The notes under the pieces are model-generated. The model did no database searches, was not told where the DNA came from, and saw only the letters and a program-made list of their open reading frames with translations. A program made the position numbers and the translations under genes. Below are positions 1 through 8,426 of a stretch of 64,000 nucleotides of DNA, one piece after another. Position 1 is the stretch's first letter. Every line of letters starts with the position of its first letter. This DNA is from an uncultured Bacteroides sp. (GTDB lineage Bacteria > Bacteroidota > Bacteroidia > Bacteroidales > Bacteroidaceae): assembly GCA_937890825.1 (NCBI GenBank), contig CALADS010000094.1, forward strand, positions 1 to 64,000, read 5' to 3'.

Positions 1-53
1 AGAGCATCTGCCTTACAAGCAGAGGGTCGGCGGTTCGAATCCGTCAACGCCCA
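1..53 (+). tRNA. tRNA-Val (anticodon TAC), 5' part cut by window edge
   Basis: The anticodon stem is TCTGC/GCAGA (7-11 with 19-23). The loop CTTACAA puts TAC at 14-16, which reads GUA valine codons. The T arm GGCGG-TTCGAAT-CCGTC (29-45) and the acceptor 3' strand AACGCCC (46-52) with discriminator A53 follow. CCA is not encoded, since the next bases are CTA. The acceptor 5' strand and D arm lie outside the window. Confidence 0.93.
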
Positions 54-67
54 CTACAAGGGGAAGG

Positions 68-102
68 GTCGAGTCAAAAGATTGACATCGACTCTTTTTT
101 TT
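68..102 (+). terminator. Rho-independent terminator after tRNA-Val
   Basis: GTCGAGTC (68-75) pairs with GACaTCGAC (84-92). This gives an 8-bp stem with one bulged A, an 8-nt loop and a following T tract (93-102). It closes the tRNA transcript before the purB promoter. Confidence 0.75.
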
Positions 103-134
103 ATGCATTGTTTCATTACTCAGAAAAAAAACGC

Positions 135-142
135 TACTTTTG
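135..142 (+). promoter_or_regulatory. Bacteroides-type -7 element of purB
   Basis: TACTTTTG matches the Bacteroidetes sigma-ABfr -7 consensus TAnnTTTG and lies 32 bp before the purB ATG. The -33 region (about 108-114, TTGTTTC) is a weak match to TTTG. Confidence 0.6.
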
Positions 143-174
143 CACCTTGATAATTATCATTTTAGATACGACGT

Positions 175-1521
175 ATGAAACTTGATTTACTTACCGCAAT
201 CTCTCCGATTGACGGCCGCTACAGAGGCAAAGCAGAAGCTTTGGCCGATTATTTCTCGGAATTCGCACTGATTAAGTATCGTGTGCAGGTGGAAGTGGAA
301 TACTTTATCACTTTGTGTGAGTTACCTTTGCCGCAGTTGCAAGGGGTGGGTAACTCTGTGTTCGAGACCTTGAGAAACATTTACCGTAATTTTACGGAAG
401 CGGATGCACAACGCATCAAAGACATTGAAAGTGTGACCAATCATGATGTAAAGGCTGTGGAATATTTCCTGAAAGAAGAGTTCGACAAGCTGGGTGGCAT
501 GGATGACTATAAGGAATTCATTCACTTTGGCCTTACATCACAAGATATCAACAATACTTCCGTGCCTCTCTCGGTGAAAGAAGCATTGGAAAAGGTGTAT
601 TATCCTCAGATAGAGGAGCTGATAGCACAGCTTCGCACGTATGCAGAAGAGTGGGCTGAGATTCCTATGTTGGCCAAGACGCACGGGCAACCGGCTTCTC
701 CTACTCGCTTGGGAAAGGAAATTCAGGTGTTTGTATATCGCTTGGAACGTCAGTTGGCTTCTCTGAAAGCTTGCCCGATTACAGCAAAATTCGGTGGTGC
801 TACCGGTAATTACAATGCACATCATGTGGCCTACCCGGCTTACGACTGGAAGGCGTTCGGTAATCGCTTTGTAGCCGAAAAACTGGGGCTGGAGCGTGAG
901 GAATATACTACTCAGATTTCCAACTACGACAATCTGTCGGCTATATTCGACGCTATGAAGCGTATCAATACCATCATGATAGATATGAACCGGGATTTCT
1001 GGCAATATATTTCCATGGAATACTTTAAGCAGAAAATCAAAGCCGGTGAAGTGGGCTCCAGTGCCATGCCTCACAAGGTGAATCCGATAGATTTCGAAAA
1101 TGCCGAAGGTAACCTGGGTATGGCTAACGCTATTTTGGAACACCTGGCTGTAAAGCTGCCGGTATCTCGTCTGCAAAGAGACTTGACCGACTCTACGGTA
1201 TTGCGTAATATCGGTGTACCGTTCGGACATATTGTTATTGCTATCCAGAGCTCTTTGAAAGGACTGCGCAAGCTGTTGTTGAACGAAACGGCTATTTACC
1301 GCGACCTGGATAACTGCTGGAGCGTAGTGGCCGAGGCTATTCAGACTATCCTGCGCCGGGAAGCTTATCCGCATCCTTATGAAGCATTGAAAGCTTTGAC
1401 CAGAACCAATCAGGCTATTACTGAGGCTTCTATCAAGGAATTTATTGAAGGACTGAATGTAAGCGAGGAAATAAAGAAAGAACTGCGTGTGATTACGCCG
1501 CACACTTATACTGGAATGTAA
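175..1521 (+). CDS. purB: Adenylosuccinate lyase
   Basis: Adenylosuccinate lyase (448 aa) acts twice in purine synthesis: it cleaves SAICAR to AICAR and adenylosuccinate to AMP, releasing fumarate each time. The N-terminus contains SPIDGRY, typical of the long bacterial PurB form. The fumarase/aspartase-superfamily signature SSAMPHKVNP is at roughly residues 297-306, and the catalytic histidine region TKTHGQPASPTRLGKE-like segment is near 165-180. It has its own promoter (135-142) and is followed after 64 bp by the pseudouridine synthase gene. Length and motifs are complete and nothing is unusual. Confidence 0.97.
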   Translation: MKLDLLTAISPIDGRYRGKAEALADYFSEFALIKYRVQVEVEYFITLCELPLPQLQGVGNSVFETLRNIYRNFTEADAQRIKDIESVTNHDVKAVEYFLKEEFDKLGGMDDYKEFIHFGLTSQDINNTSVPLSVKEALEKVYYPQIEELIAQLRTYAEEWAEIPMLAKTHGQPASPTRLGKEIQVFVYRLERQLASLKACPITAKFGGATGNYNAHHVAYPAYDWKAFGNRFVAEKLGLEREEYTTQISNYDNLSAIFDAMKRINTIMIDMNRDFWQYISMEYFKQKIKAGEVGSSAMPHKVNPIDFENAEGNLGMANAILEHLAVKLPVSRLQRDLTDSTVLRNIGVPFGHIVIAIQSSLKGLRKLLLNETAIYRDLDNCWSVVAEAIQTILRREAYPHPYEALKALTRTNQAITEASIKEFIEGLNVSEEIKKELRVITPHTYTGM

Positions 1522-1585
1522 TTTAAGAAAATTATAATAGTAATGGCCGTGAGGCCAAGGTTTAATTTTATTCGAATAAAAAACA

Positions 1586-3004
1586 ATGACTACAGAAAAC
1601 GAAACTTGGCGCGATGCTTCTTCCTCAGAGGGGAACACTGCAAGCCGTGATGGTAATCAATTTACTGGCAACTATAGCCGTCAGAACTATCATCGCGAAA
1701 ATGGCGAACGTCCTTATCGCCCGAGATTTACTAATGACAATGGAGAGCGTGCACAGCGTGCATACAGCAGCGATCGTCCTTATCGTCCGCGCTTCAATGC
1801 CAATGGCGAGAATGCAGGTCGTCAGCAACGTACGTATAATAATGATCGCTCTTATCGTCCACGATATAATTCCAATGGTGAGAATGGCGACCGTCCGCAA
1901 CGTAACTATACGAATGACCGTTCTTTCCGTCCGCGCTATAATGCAGAGAATGGCGACCGTCCTCAGCGTTCTTCTTTCGGTAATGATCGCCCTTATACTC
2001 CTCGCTATAACAGTGGTGAAAGTAATGATTTTCAGCAACGTAGCTATACGAATGACCGTTCTTTCCGCCCGCGCTATAATGCAGAAAATGGCGACCGTCC
2101 GCAGCGTCCTTCTTTTGGCAATGATCGTCCGCAGCGTCCTCGCTTTAATCAGGCAGGTCCGCGTCAGGGTGGCTATGCCAATCGTGAAGGATTCAGTCCG
2201 CGCCGCCGCACAGCCGATTATGATCCGAATGCAAAATATAGCAAGAAGAAGCAGATTGAATACAAGGAGCAATTTGTTGATCCCAATGAGCCGATTCGCT
2301 TGAATAAGTTTTTGGCAAATGCCGGAGTATGTTCGCGTCGTGAAGCTGATGAATTTATTACAGCAGGAGTAGTGTCTGTGAATGGTGAAGTAGTAACTGA
2401 ATTGGGTACAAAAATCAAGCGAGGTGATGAAGTGAAATTTCATGACCAGCCTGTAAGCATCGAACGTAAAATTTACGTGTTGCTGAACAAACCTAAGGAT
2501 ACGGTGACTACTTCAGATGATCCTCAGGCACGCCGCACTGTGATGGATCTGGTTAAGGGTGCCTGTGCAGAACGTATTTATCCGGTAGGACGTCTGGACC
2601 GCAACACCACAGGTGTGCTGTTGCTGACGAATGATGGAGATTTGGCCTCTAAGCTGACACATCCTAAATTCTTGAAAAAGAAGATTTACCATGTTCATCT
2701 GGATAAGAATCTTACTAAGGCAGACATGGATCAGATTGCTGCAGGTATTCAGCTGGAAGACGGCGAAATCCATGCAGATGCCATCAGTTATACTGATGAA
2801 GCAAAGAAAAGTGATGTGGGTATTGAAATTCACTCTGGAAAGAATCGAATTGTGCGCCGAATATTTGAATCGTTAGGATATAAGGTGGTAAAACTGGACC
2901 GTGTATTCTTTGCAGGTCTTACCAAGAAAGGATTGCGTCGCGGTGAGTGGCGTTACCTCACGGAAAATGAGGTAAACTTCTTGCGTATGGGTTCTTTTGA
3001 ATAA
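1586..3004 (+). CDS. S4-domain 16S/23S rRNA pseudouridine synthase (RluB/RsuA family) with long repetitive N-terminal tail
   Basis: This 472-aa protein has two parts. Residues 1-215 are low-complexity and rich in Arg, Asn, Gly, Pro and Tyr, with repeats of the type RPYRPRF and NGDRPQR. A 46-residue unit is repeated (residues about 108-128 and 154-174 are identical; the DNA copies at 1907 and 2045 are 138 bp apart). Residues about 236-285 form an S4 RNA-binding domain (IRLNKFLANAGVCSRREAD), and the catalytic domain has GRLDRNTTGVLLLTNDGDL with the nucleophilic Asp near 338. The catalytic part should isomerise a uridine in rRNA (RluB/RsuA/RluE/RluF family). Which uridine cannot be told. The tail is presumably disordered and RNA-binding (inference). 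It lies between purB and asnS on the same strand, 29 bp before asnS. Confidence 0.9.
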   Translation: MTTENETWRDASSSEGNTASRDGNQFTGNYSRQNYHRENGERPYRPRFTNDNGERAQRAYSSDRPYRPRFNANGENAGRQQRTYNNDRSYRPRYNSNGENGDRPQRNYTNDRSFRPRYNAENGDRPQRSSFGNDRPYTPRYNSGESNDFQQRSYTNDRSFRPRYNAENGDRPQRPSFGNDRPQRPRFNQAGPRQGGYANREGFSPRRRTADYDPNAKYSKKKQIEYKEQFVDPNEPIRLNKFLANAGVCSRREADEFITAGVVSVNGEVVTELGTKIKRGDEVKFHDQPVSIERKIYVLLNKPKDTVTTSDDPQARRTVMDLVKGACAERIYPVGRLDRNTTGVLLLTNDGDLASKLTHPKFLKKKIYHVHLDKNLTKADMDQIAAGIQLEDGEIHADAISYTDEAKKSDVGIEIHSGKNRIVRRIFESLGYKVVKLDRVFFAGLTKKGLRRGEWRYLTENEVNFLRMGSFE

Positions 3005-3033
3005 CATATATAATAAGGAATAAAACTGTAATT

Positions 3034-4437
3034 ATGGAAAAAATTAGTAGAACAAAAATTGTTGACCTTCTGAAGCGTGACGACTTCGGTGCAATGGTCA
3101 ATGTAAAAGGGTGGGTTCGTACCCGCAGAGGTAGTAAACAGGTAAACTTTATTGCGCTGAATGATGGTTCTACGATCAATAATGTACAGATTGTCGTTGA
3201 TTTAGGTAACTTCGATGAAAATCTGCTGAAAGATATTACTACAGGGGCATGTCTCAGTGTCAATGGGGTATTGACGGAATCGGTAGGGGCTGGACAGAAG
3301 GCTGAAATTCAAGCTCGTGAAATAGAGGTGTTGGGTGCTTGTGATAATACGTATCCGCTGCAGAAGAAAGGTCACTCTATGGAATTTCTCCGCGATATCG
3401 CTCATCTGCGTCCGCGCACAAATACTTTTGGCGCAGTATTCCGTATTCGTCATAATATGGCAATAGCTATCCATAAGTTTTTTCATGAACGTGGATTCTT
3501 CTATTTCCATACACCCATTATTACGGCTTCCGATTGTGAAGGAGCTGGCCAGATGTTTCAGGTTACCACAAAGAACCTTTACGACTTGAAAAAAGACGAA
3601 AACGGTTCTATCATCTATGATGATGATTTCTTTGGAAAGCAAGCTAGCCTTACGGTTTCCGGACAGTTGGAAGGAGAGTTGGCGGCAACTGCTTTAGGGG
3701 CTATCTATACGTTCGGTCCTACGTTCCGTGCAGAAAATTCCAATACTCCCAGACACTTGGCTGAGTTTTGGATGATTGAGCCGGAAGTGGCGTTCAATGA
3801 TATTGTAGACAATATGGATTTGGCTGAAGAGTTCATTAAGTATTGTGTACAATGGGCTTTGGATAATTGCTACGACGATGTGAAATTCTTGAACGATATG
3901 TTTGACAAGGGTTTGATAGAACGCTTGCAGGGCGTATTGAAAGAGACGTTTGTTCGTCTGCCTTATACGGATGGTATTAAAATACTGGAAGATGCTGTGG
4001 CCAAAGGTCATAAATTTGAATTCCCTGTATATTGGGGTGTAGATTTGGCTTCTGAACACGAACGCTATCTGGTAGAAGAACACTTCAAACGTCCGGTAAT
4101 TCTGACCGATTATCCGAAGGAAATCAAGGCCTTCTATATGAAGCAAAATGAGGATGGAAAAACTGTCCGTGCTATGGATGTCTTGTTCCCTAAGATTGGG
4201 GAAATCATTGGCGGCTCCGAGCGTGAGGCGGATTATAATAAATTGCTGACCCGCATTCAGGAGCTGGAAATTCCGATGAAGGATATGTGGTGGTATCTGG
4301 ATACGCGTAAGTTTGGCACATGTCCGCATTCAGGATTTGGCTTGGGATTCGAACGCTTACTGCTCTTTGTTACGGGTATGGCTAATATTCGTGATGTAAT
4401 TCCCTTCCCCCGTACACCTAGAAATGCAGAGTTCTAA
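3034..4437 (+). CDS. asnS: Asparaginyl-tRNA synthetase
   Basis: This class IIb aminoacyl-tRNA synthetase (467 aa) charges tRNA-Asn with asparagine. The N-terminal OB-fold anticodon-binding domain (VNVKGWVRTRRGSKQVNFIA, about residues 18-37) is followed by the class II core. Motif 2 is visible as FGPTFRAENSNTPRHLAEFW (about 229-248) and motif 3 as GFGLGFERLLLFVTGM near the C-terminus. ENSNT distinguishes AsnRS from AspRS. The gene is full length and ends before a strong terminator. It is probably co-transcribed with the upstream pseudouridine synthase gene. Confidence 0.97.
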   Translation: MEKISRTKIVDLLKRDDFGAMVNVKGWVRTRRGSKQVNFIALNDGSTINNVQIVVDLGNFDENLLKDITTGACLSVNGVLTESVGAGQKAEIQAREIEVLGACDNTYPLQKKGHSMEFLRDIAHLRPRTNTFGAVFRIRHNMAIAIHKFFHERGFFYFHTPIITASDCEGAGQMFQVTTKNLYDLKKDENGSIIYDDDFFGKQASLTVSGQLEGELAATALGAIYTFGPTFRAENSNTPRHLAEFWMIEPEVAFNDIVDNMDLAEEFIKYCVQWALDNCYDDVKFLNDMFDKGLIERLQGVLKETFVRLPYTDGIKILEDAVAKGHKFEFPVYWGVDLASEHERYLVEEHFKRPVILTDYPKEIKAFYMKQNEDGKTVRAMDVLFPKIGEIIGGSEREADYNKLLTRIQELEIPMKDMWWYLDTRKFGTCPHSGFGLGFERLLLFVTGMANIRDVIPFPRTPRNAEF

Positions 4438-4455
4438 TACTTTAGAATATATAAA

Positions 4456-4497
4456 AACAGCCTGTACATTTTTTTATTGTGCAGGCTGTTTTTTTTT
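4456..4497 (+). terminator. Terminator of asnS
   Basis: AACAGCCTGTAC (4456-4467) pairs with GTGCAGGCTGTT (4479-4490) in a 12-bp stem with one G-U pair. A run of T follows (4491-4497). Confidence 0.88.
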
Positions 4498-4528
4498 AGA
4501 GATTCTATTCTATATACATTATTTTCCG

Positions 4529-4536
4529 TATATTTG
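4529..4536 (+). promoter_or_regulatory. -7 element before the DUF4488 gene
   Basis: TATATTTG fits TAnnTTTG and lies about 45 bp upstream of the ATG at 4580. No clear -33 TTTG is visible. Confidence 0.5.
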
Positions 4537-4579
4537 TAACAAACGACTGATGAAGTGTTAACCCAAATCATAATCGAAT

Positions 4580-5074
4580 ATGAAACGGCATTTATTCTTT
4601 ACCATGCTGGCAGCAGTGCTGCTTGCGGTAACAGGGGCTACGGCGCAGGAAAAGTCCAATTTTAAACCTGCTGATTTAAAAGGTATCTGGCAATTGTGTC
4701 ATTATGTATCTGAAACACCCAATGTGCCTGGCACATTGAAGCCAAGCAATACTTTTAAAGTATTGAGTGATGATGGTCGTATTGTGAACTTTACGATGAT
4801 TCCCGGCTCTGATGCTATTATTACCGGATATGGTACTTATAAACAGTTGTCGGATAATACGTATAAGGAGAGTATTGAAAAAAATATCCATCTGCCCATG
4901 TTGGATAACAAAGATAATGTGTTGGAATTTGAACTGGCTGAAAATGGAGAGTATATGCATCTGAAATTCTTTATTGCCAGAGATTTAAATGGTAATGAAC
5001 TGAATAGCTGGTTCTACGAAACTTGGAAACGGGTACGCATGCCTTTGGAATTTCCTGAAGACATTGTCAGGTGA
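4580..5074 (+). CDS. Secreted DUF4488-family protein
   Basis: This is a 164-aa protein with a signal peptide: MKRH, then a hydrophobic segment (residues about 5-19) ending ATAQ. The mature part starts with LKGIWQLCHYV and ends with WFYETWKRVRMP. The G-x-W opening and W-K-R-V close are typical of DUF4488 proteins, small lipocalin-like beta proteins found in Bacteroides. Function is unknown, and a ligand-binding role is only a structural guess. It forms a single-gene unit with its own -7 box and terminators on both sides. Confidence 0.75.
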   Translation: MKRHLFFTMLAAVLLAVTGATAQEKSNFKPADLKGIWQLCHYVSETPNVPGTLKPSNTFKVLSDDGRIVNFTMIPGSDAIITGYGTYKQLSDNTYKESIEKNIHLPMLDNKDNVLEFELAENGEYMHLKFFIARDLNGNELNSWFYETWKRVRMPLEFPEDIVR

Positions 5075-5092
5075 CAGGTAGACTTTGGTATA

Positions 5093-5147
5093 AAAAGCAG
5101 CGTGTGGCTGGTGTAAGAACGATTACTCAGCTGCACGCTGCTTTTTT
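5093..5147 (+). terminator. Terminator after the DUF4488 gene
   Basis: An 18-bp stem forms between 5093-5110 (AAAAGCAGCGTGTGGCTG) and 5128-5145, with two G-U pairs and a 17-nt loop. It ends in a T tract. The A-rich left arm makes it plausible in both directions. Confidence 0.85.
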
Positions 5148-5200
5148 GTGTGTAGTTTAGAGAATACTCTGAATTTCAATGAGAAAAAAAAGAAAAAAGA

Positions 5201-5231
5201 TTTGCCATTTATCAGAAAATCCGTACCTTTG
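5201..5231 (+). promoter_or_regulatory. Promoter of the rplM ribosomal operon
   Basis: The -33 TTTG (5201-5204) and -7 TACCTTTG (5224-5231) are separated by 19 bp, the expected Bacteroides spacing. The leader from about 5237 to 5356 is some 120 nt, long enough for autogenous control by a ribosomal protein (inference; no structure resolved by eye). Confidence 0.8.
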
Positions 5232-5356
5232 CAAGCCGATTATTATCTCGAAAGGATAAGCAATTCATTCATAGCAAGTTAATGAACCTTTGTCCGGGGT
5301 AGTTGACTTGTGGTGAAGAAATTTTTTTAGTAGTAACATTTTAAAAACATTTAAGA

Positions 5357-5818
5357 GTGGATACTTTAAGTTACAAGACCATTTCTGCAAACAAAGCTAC
5401 AGTGACTAAAGAATGGGTCATTGTTGATGCTACCGACCAAGTATTGGGTCGTTTGGGCGCAAAAGTTGCGAAACTGTTGAGAGGAAAGTATAAACCAAAC
5501 TTTACCCCTCACGTAGATTGTGGCGATAATGTAATCATTATCAATGCCGACAAAGTGAAATTAACAGGTAACAAGTGGAATGACAAGGTATATCTGTCAT
5601 ACACTGGCTATCCCGGCGGTCAGAGAGAAATTACTCCTGCTCGTTTGCAGGCAAAACCGAATGGTGATGATAAGTTGCTGAGAAAAGTAGTAAAGGGTAT
5701 GTTGCCTAAGAATAAATTGGGCGCAAAATTGCTGAGCAATATGTATGTATATGCAGGTAGCGAGCACAAGCACGCAGCTCAGAACCCGAAAATGATTGAT
5801 ATTAACGTACTTAAATAA
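5357..5818 (+). CDS. rplM: 50S ribosomal protein L13
   Basis: L13 (153 aa) is an early-assembly protein of the large subunit. Typical segments are WVIVDATDQVLGRLGAKVAKLLRGK, KWNDKVYLSYTGYPGG and KGMLPKNKLG. The frame begins with GTG at 5357 (protein MDTLSYKTISANK); no nearby ATG would preserve the conserved N-terminus. The gene heads the rplM-rpsI-rpsB-tsf cluster. Confidence 0.97.
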   Translation: MDTLSYKTISANKATVTKEWVIVDATDQVLGRLGAKVAKLLRGKYKPNFTPHVDCGDNVIIINADKVKLTGNKWNDKVYLSYTGYPGGQREITPARLQAKPNGDDKLLRKVVKGMLPKNKLGAKLLSNMYVYAGSEHKHAAQNPKMIDINVLK

Positions 5819-5824
5819 TAGATG

Positions 5825-6211
5825 ATGGAAGTAGTAAACGCATTAGGAAGACGTAAAAGTGCCATCGCACGTATTTTCGTAAGCGAAGGTACTGGTAAGA
5901 TTACTATTAATAAGAGAGACCTTTCTGTGTATTTTCCGTCAAGCATCCTGCAGTTTGTGGTTAAACAACCGTTGAATAAACTGGGTGTTGCAGAAAAGTA
6001 CGACATTAAGGTGAACCTTTGCGGTGGCGGCTTTACTGGTCAGTCTCAGGCTCTCCGTTTGGCTATCGCTCGTGCATTGGTTAAAATTAACGCTGAAGAT
6101 AAGGCAGCTCTCCGCGCTGAAGGCTTCATGACTCGTGACCCGCGTTCTGTTGAACGTAAGAAACCCGGTCAGCCGAAAGCTCGTCGTAGATTCCAGTTCA
6201 GCAAACGTTAA
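5825..6211 (+). CDS. rpsI: 30S ribosomal protein S9
   Basis: S9 (128 aa from this start) binds the small-subunit head, with its basic tail reaching the P site. It begins MEVVNALGRRKSAIARIF and ends with the conserved KARRRFQFSKR. Two consecutive ATGs (5822 and 5825) follow the rplM stop by 3 bp. The second gives the usual length, and either is possible. The rplM-rpsI pairing is nearly universal. Confidence 0.97.
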   Translation: MEVVNALGRRKSAIARIFVSEGTGKITINKRDLSVYFPSSILQFVVKQPLNKLGVAEKYDIKVNLCGGGFTGQSQALRLAIARALVKINAEDKAALRAEGFMTRDPRSVERKKPGQPKARRRFQFSKR

Positions 6212-6285
6212 GAGTTGGAGAATGGTTGGAGCGGACAAGTTGCATAATTCTCAACTTTCACCTCTCAACTCTCAACTAATAAAAC
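6212..6285 (+). repeat. Imperfect inverted/direct repeats in the rpsI-rpsB spacer
   Basis: GAGTTGGAGAAT just after the rpsI stop is echoed in reverse by ATTCTCAACT. Direct copies of CTCAACT follow near 6264-6277. It resembles, in sequence and position, the stronger inverted repeat in the rpsB-tsf spacer. The remainder of the spacer (6286-6386) shows no clear motif. Confidence 0.55.
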
Positions 6286-6386
6286 GTTTAGTATCTAAAC
6301 TACTGGGACTCCTCGTTAAATGGACTACCCGGCAGTTGGTTTAGAAAAAAACAAAAAAGAAAGTAAACGATTTAAAGAAAAAAGAA

Positions 6387-7223
6387 ATGTCAAGAACAAA
6401 TTTTGATACATTATTGGAAGCCGGTTGCCACTTCGGTCACTTGAAGAGAAAGTGGAACCCCTCTATGGCTCCTTATATTTTCATGGAGCGCAATGGTATT
6501 CATATCATTGACCTCAATAAGACGGTTGCTAAAATTGACGAAGCTGCTGAAGCTTTGAAGCAAATCGCTAAATCAGGCAAGAAAGTCCTGTTCGTTGCTA
6601 CTAAAAAACAAGCTAAGCAGGTGGTTGCTGATAAGGCTGCCTCTGTAAATATGCCTTATGTAATCGAGCGTTGGCCGGGTGGTATGTTGACTAACTTCCC
6701 GACTATCCGTAAGGCTGTAAAGAAGATGGCTACTATCGATAAGTTGACTAACGATGGTACTTATTCTAACCTTTCAAAGAGAGAAATTCTGCAGATTTCT
6801 CGTCAGCGTGCTAAGTTGGACAAGACTTTAGGTTCTATCGCTGACTTGACTCGTCTGCCGTCTGCATTGTTCGTAATCGACGTGTTGAAAGAAAATATCG
6901 CTGTTCGCGAGGCTAACCGTTTGGGTATTCCTGTGTTCGGTATCGTTGATACAAACTCTGATCCTAGCAACATCGATTTCGTTATTCCGGCAAACGATGA
7001 TGCTACGAAGTCTGTAGAAGTTATTTTGGATGCTTGTTGCGCCGCTATGCAGGAAGGTCTGGAAGAACGTAAAGCAGAAAAAGTAGACATGGAAGCTGCT
7101 GGTGAAGGTACTGCTAATAAGGGCAAGAAGAAAGCTACTAAGGCAAGACTTGATAAGTCTGACGAAGATGCTATCAATGCTTCTAAGGCAGCTGCCTACA
7201 TGAAGGAAGACGAAGAAGCTTAA
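6387..7223 (+). CDS. rpsB: 30S ribosomal protein S2
   Basis: S2 (278 aa) is a late-binding small-subunit protein that helps recruit S1. The N-terminus MSRTNFDTLLEAGCHFGHLKRKWNP is the standard S2 start. FVATKKQAKQVV, RWPGGMLTNFPTIRK and the C-terminal core PVFGIVDTNSDP are all present. The last ~45 residues form a charged Lys/Glu/Ala tail. It is followed by tsf, the conserved order. Confidence 0.97.
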   Translation: MSRTNFDTLLEAGCHFGHLKRKWNPSMAPYIFMERNGIHIIDLNKTVAKIDEAAEALKQIAKSGKKVLFVATKKQAKQVVADKAASVNMPYVIERWPGGMLTNFPTIRKAVKKMATIDKLTNDGTYSNLSKREILQISRQRAKLDKTLGSIADLTRLPSALFVIDVLKENIAVREANRLGIPVFGIVDTNSDPSNIDFVIPANDDATKSVEVILDACCAAMQEGLEERKAEKVDMEAAGEGTANKGKKKATKARLDKSDEDAINASKAAAYMKEDEEA

Positions 7224-7236
7224 TTCATACTATTGG

Positions 7237-7299
7237 GAGTTGAGGATTGAAGATTGAGAGTTACTATAACAGCAATTCTCAATTCTCTATGCTCAACTC
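7237..7299 (+). repeat. 26-bp imperfect inverted repeat in the rpsB-tsf spacer
   Basis: Arm 7237-7262 pairs with arm 7274-7299 at about 23 of 26 positions (two of them G-U), with an 11-nt loop. No T tract follows directly, so it is not a standard terminator. The arms are built from GAGTTGAG / CTCAACTC blocks like those in the rpsI-rpsB spacer. It may be a transcribed hairpin that adjusts rpsB/tsf expression or a short dispersed repeat. Confidence 0.75.
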
Positions 7300-7348
7300 T
7301 CAATTGCTTTATAACGAATTTATTAACCATTAAAATAAGGAAGATATT

Positions 7349-8341
7349 ATGGCTGTAAGTATGGCTGATATTAAAAAGCTCCGTGAAATGACCGGTGCTG
7401 GTATGATGGATTGCAAGAATGCATTGAATGATGCTGAAGGCGATTTCGACAAAGCAATGGAAATTATCCGTAAGAAGGGACAGGCAGTTGCTGCAAAGCG
7501 TTCTGACCGCGAAGCTTCTGAGGGTTGTGTTTTGGCTAAGACACTAGGTGATTTCGCAGTAGTTATTGCGCTGAAGTGTGAAACTGACTTTGTGGCTCAA
7601 AATGCTGATTTCGTGAAACTGACTCAGGATATCTTGGATTTGGCTGTTGCTAATAAGTGCAAGACGTTGGATGAAGTGAAAGCTCTTCCCATGGGTAACG
7701 GTACAGTACAGGATGCTGTAGTAGATCGTAGCGGTATCACAGGAGAAAAGATGGAATTGGATGGTTATATGGTAGTAGAAGGTGCTAGCACAGTGGTATA
7801 CAATCATATGAACCGCAATTCTCTCTGTACTATCGTAGCTTTCAATAAAGTTGCTGACGAACAAATCGCTAAGCAAGTAGCTATGCAGATTGCAGCTATG
7901 AATCCGTTAGCTATCGATGAAGACGGTGTAGCTGAGGATGTGAAGCAGAAAGAAATTGAAATTGCTATTGAAAAGACTAAGGCTGAACAAGTTCAGAAGG
8001 CTGTAGAAGCTGCTTTGAAGAAAGCTGGTATTAACCCTGCTCACGTAGATAGCGAAGACCACATGGAAAGCAACATGGCTAAGGGCTGGATTACTGCTGA
8101 AGACGTGGCTAAGGCTAAGGAAATCATTGCTACTGTTTCTGAACAGAAGGCTGCTAACTTGCCTGAACAGATGATTCAGAACATTGCGAAGGGTCGTTTG
8201 GGCAAATTCTTGAAAGAAGTTTGCTTGCTGAACCAGGAAGATATTATGGACGGCAAGAAGACTGTAAGAGAAGTGTTGAAAGAAGCTGATCCTGAATTGA
8301 AGATTGTAGATTTCAAGCGTTTTACTTTGCGTGCTGAGTAA
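7349..8341 (+). CDS. tsf: Translation elongation factor Ts
   Basis: EF-Ts (330 aa) is the nucleotide exchange factor for EF-Tu. The N-terminal UBA-like domain has MADIKKLREMTGAGMMDCKNAL. The core has ALKCETDFVAQNADF, and the C-terminus has GRLGKFLKEVCLLNQ. It is the last gene of the ribosomal cluster, and a strong terminator follows 20 bp after the stop. Confidence 0.97.
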   Translation: MAVSMADIKKLREMTGAGMMDCKNALNDAEGDFDKAMEIIRKKGQAVAAKRSDREASEGCVLAKTLGDFAVVIALKCETDFVAQNADFVKLTQDILDLAVANKCKTLDEVKALPMGNGTVQDAVVDRSGITGEKMELDGYMVVEGASTVVYNHMNRNSLCTIVAFNKVADEQIAKQVAMQIAAMNPLAIDEDGVAEDVKQKEIEIAIEKTKAEQVQKAVEAALKKAGINPAHVDSEDHMESNMAKGWITAEDVAKAKEIIATVSEQKAANLPEQMIQNIAKGRLGKFLKEVCLLNQEDIMDGKKTVREVLKEADPELKIVDFKRFTLRAE

Positions 8342-8360
8342 TTCTTTTCTCTAAAATATA

Positions 8361-8403
8361 AAAAGCGGATAGTTCTTTTTTAGGAATTATCCGCTTTTTA
8401 CTT
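8361..8403. terminator. Bidirectional terminator between tsf and the SUI1 gene
   Basis: AAAAGCGGATAGTTC (8361-8375) pairs with GAATTATCCGCTTTT (8384-8398) over 15 bp. A/T runs on both sides suit it to ending both convergent transcripts. Confidence 0.88.
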
Positions 8404-8426
8404 TTAATAGTATCTAAAACGATGTT

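Noticed and set aside
538..1638. Long open frame antisense to purB (366 codons)
   Set aside because: It is a shadow of purB codon structure. It has no promoter, no recognisable domain and low-complexity composition.
1614..2443. Open frames overlapping the repetitive part of the pseudouridine synthase on both strands
   Set aside because: They arise from the repeated codons of the real gene and give Ile/Arg/Val-rich nonsense proteins.
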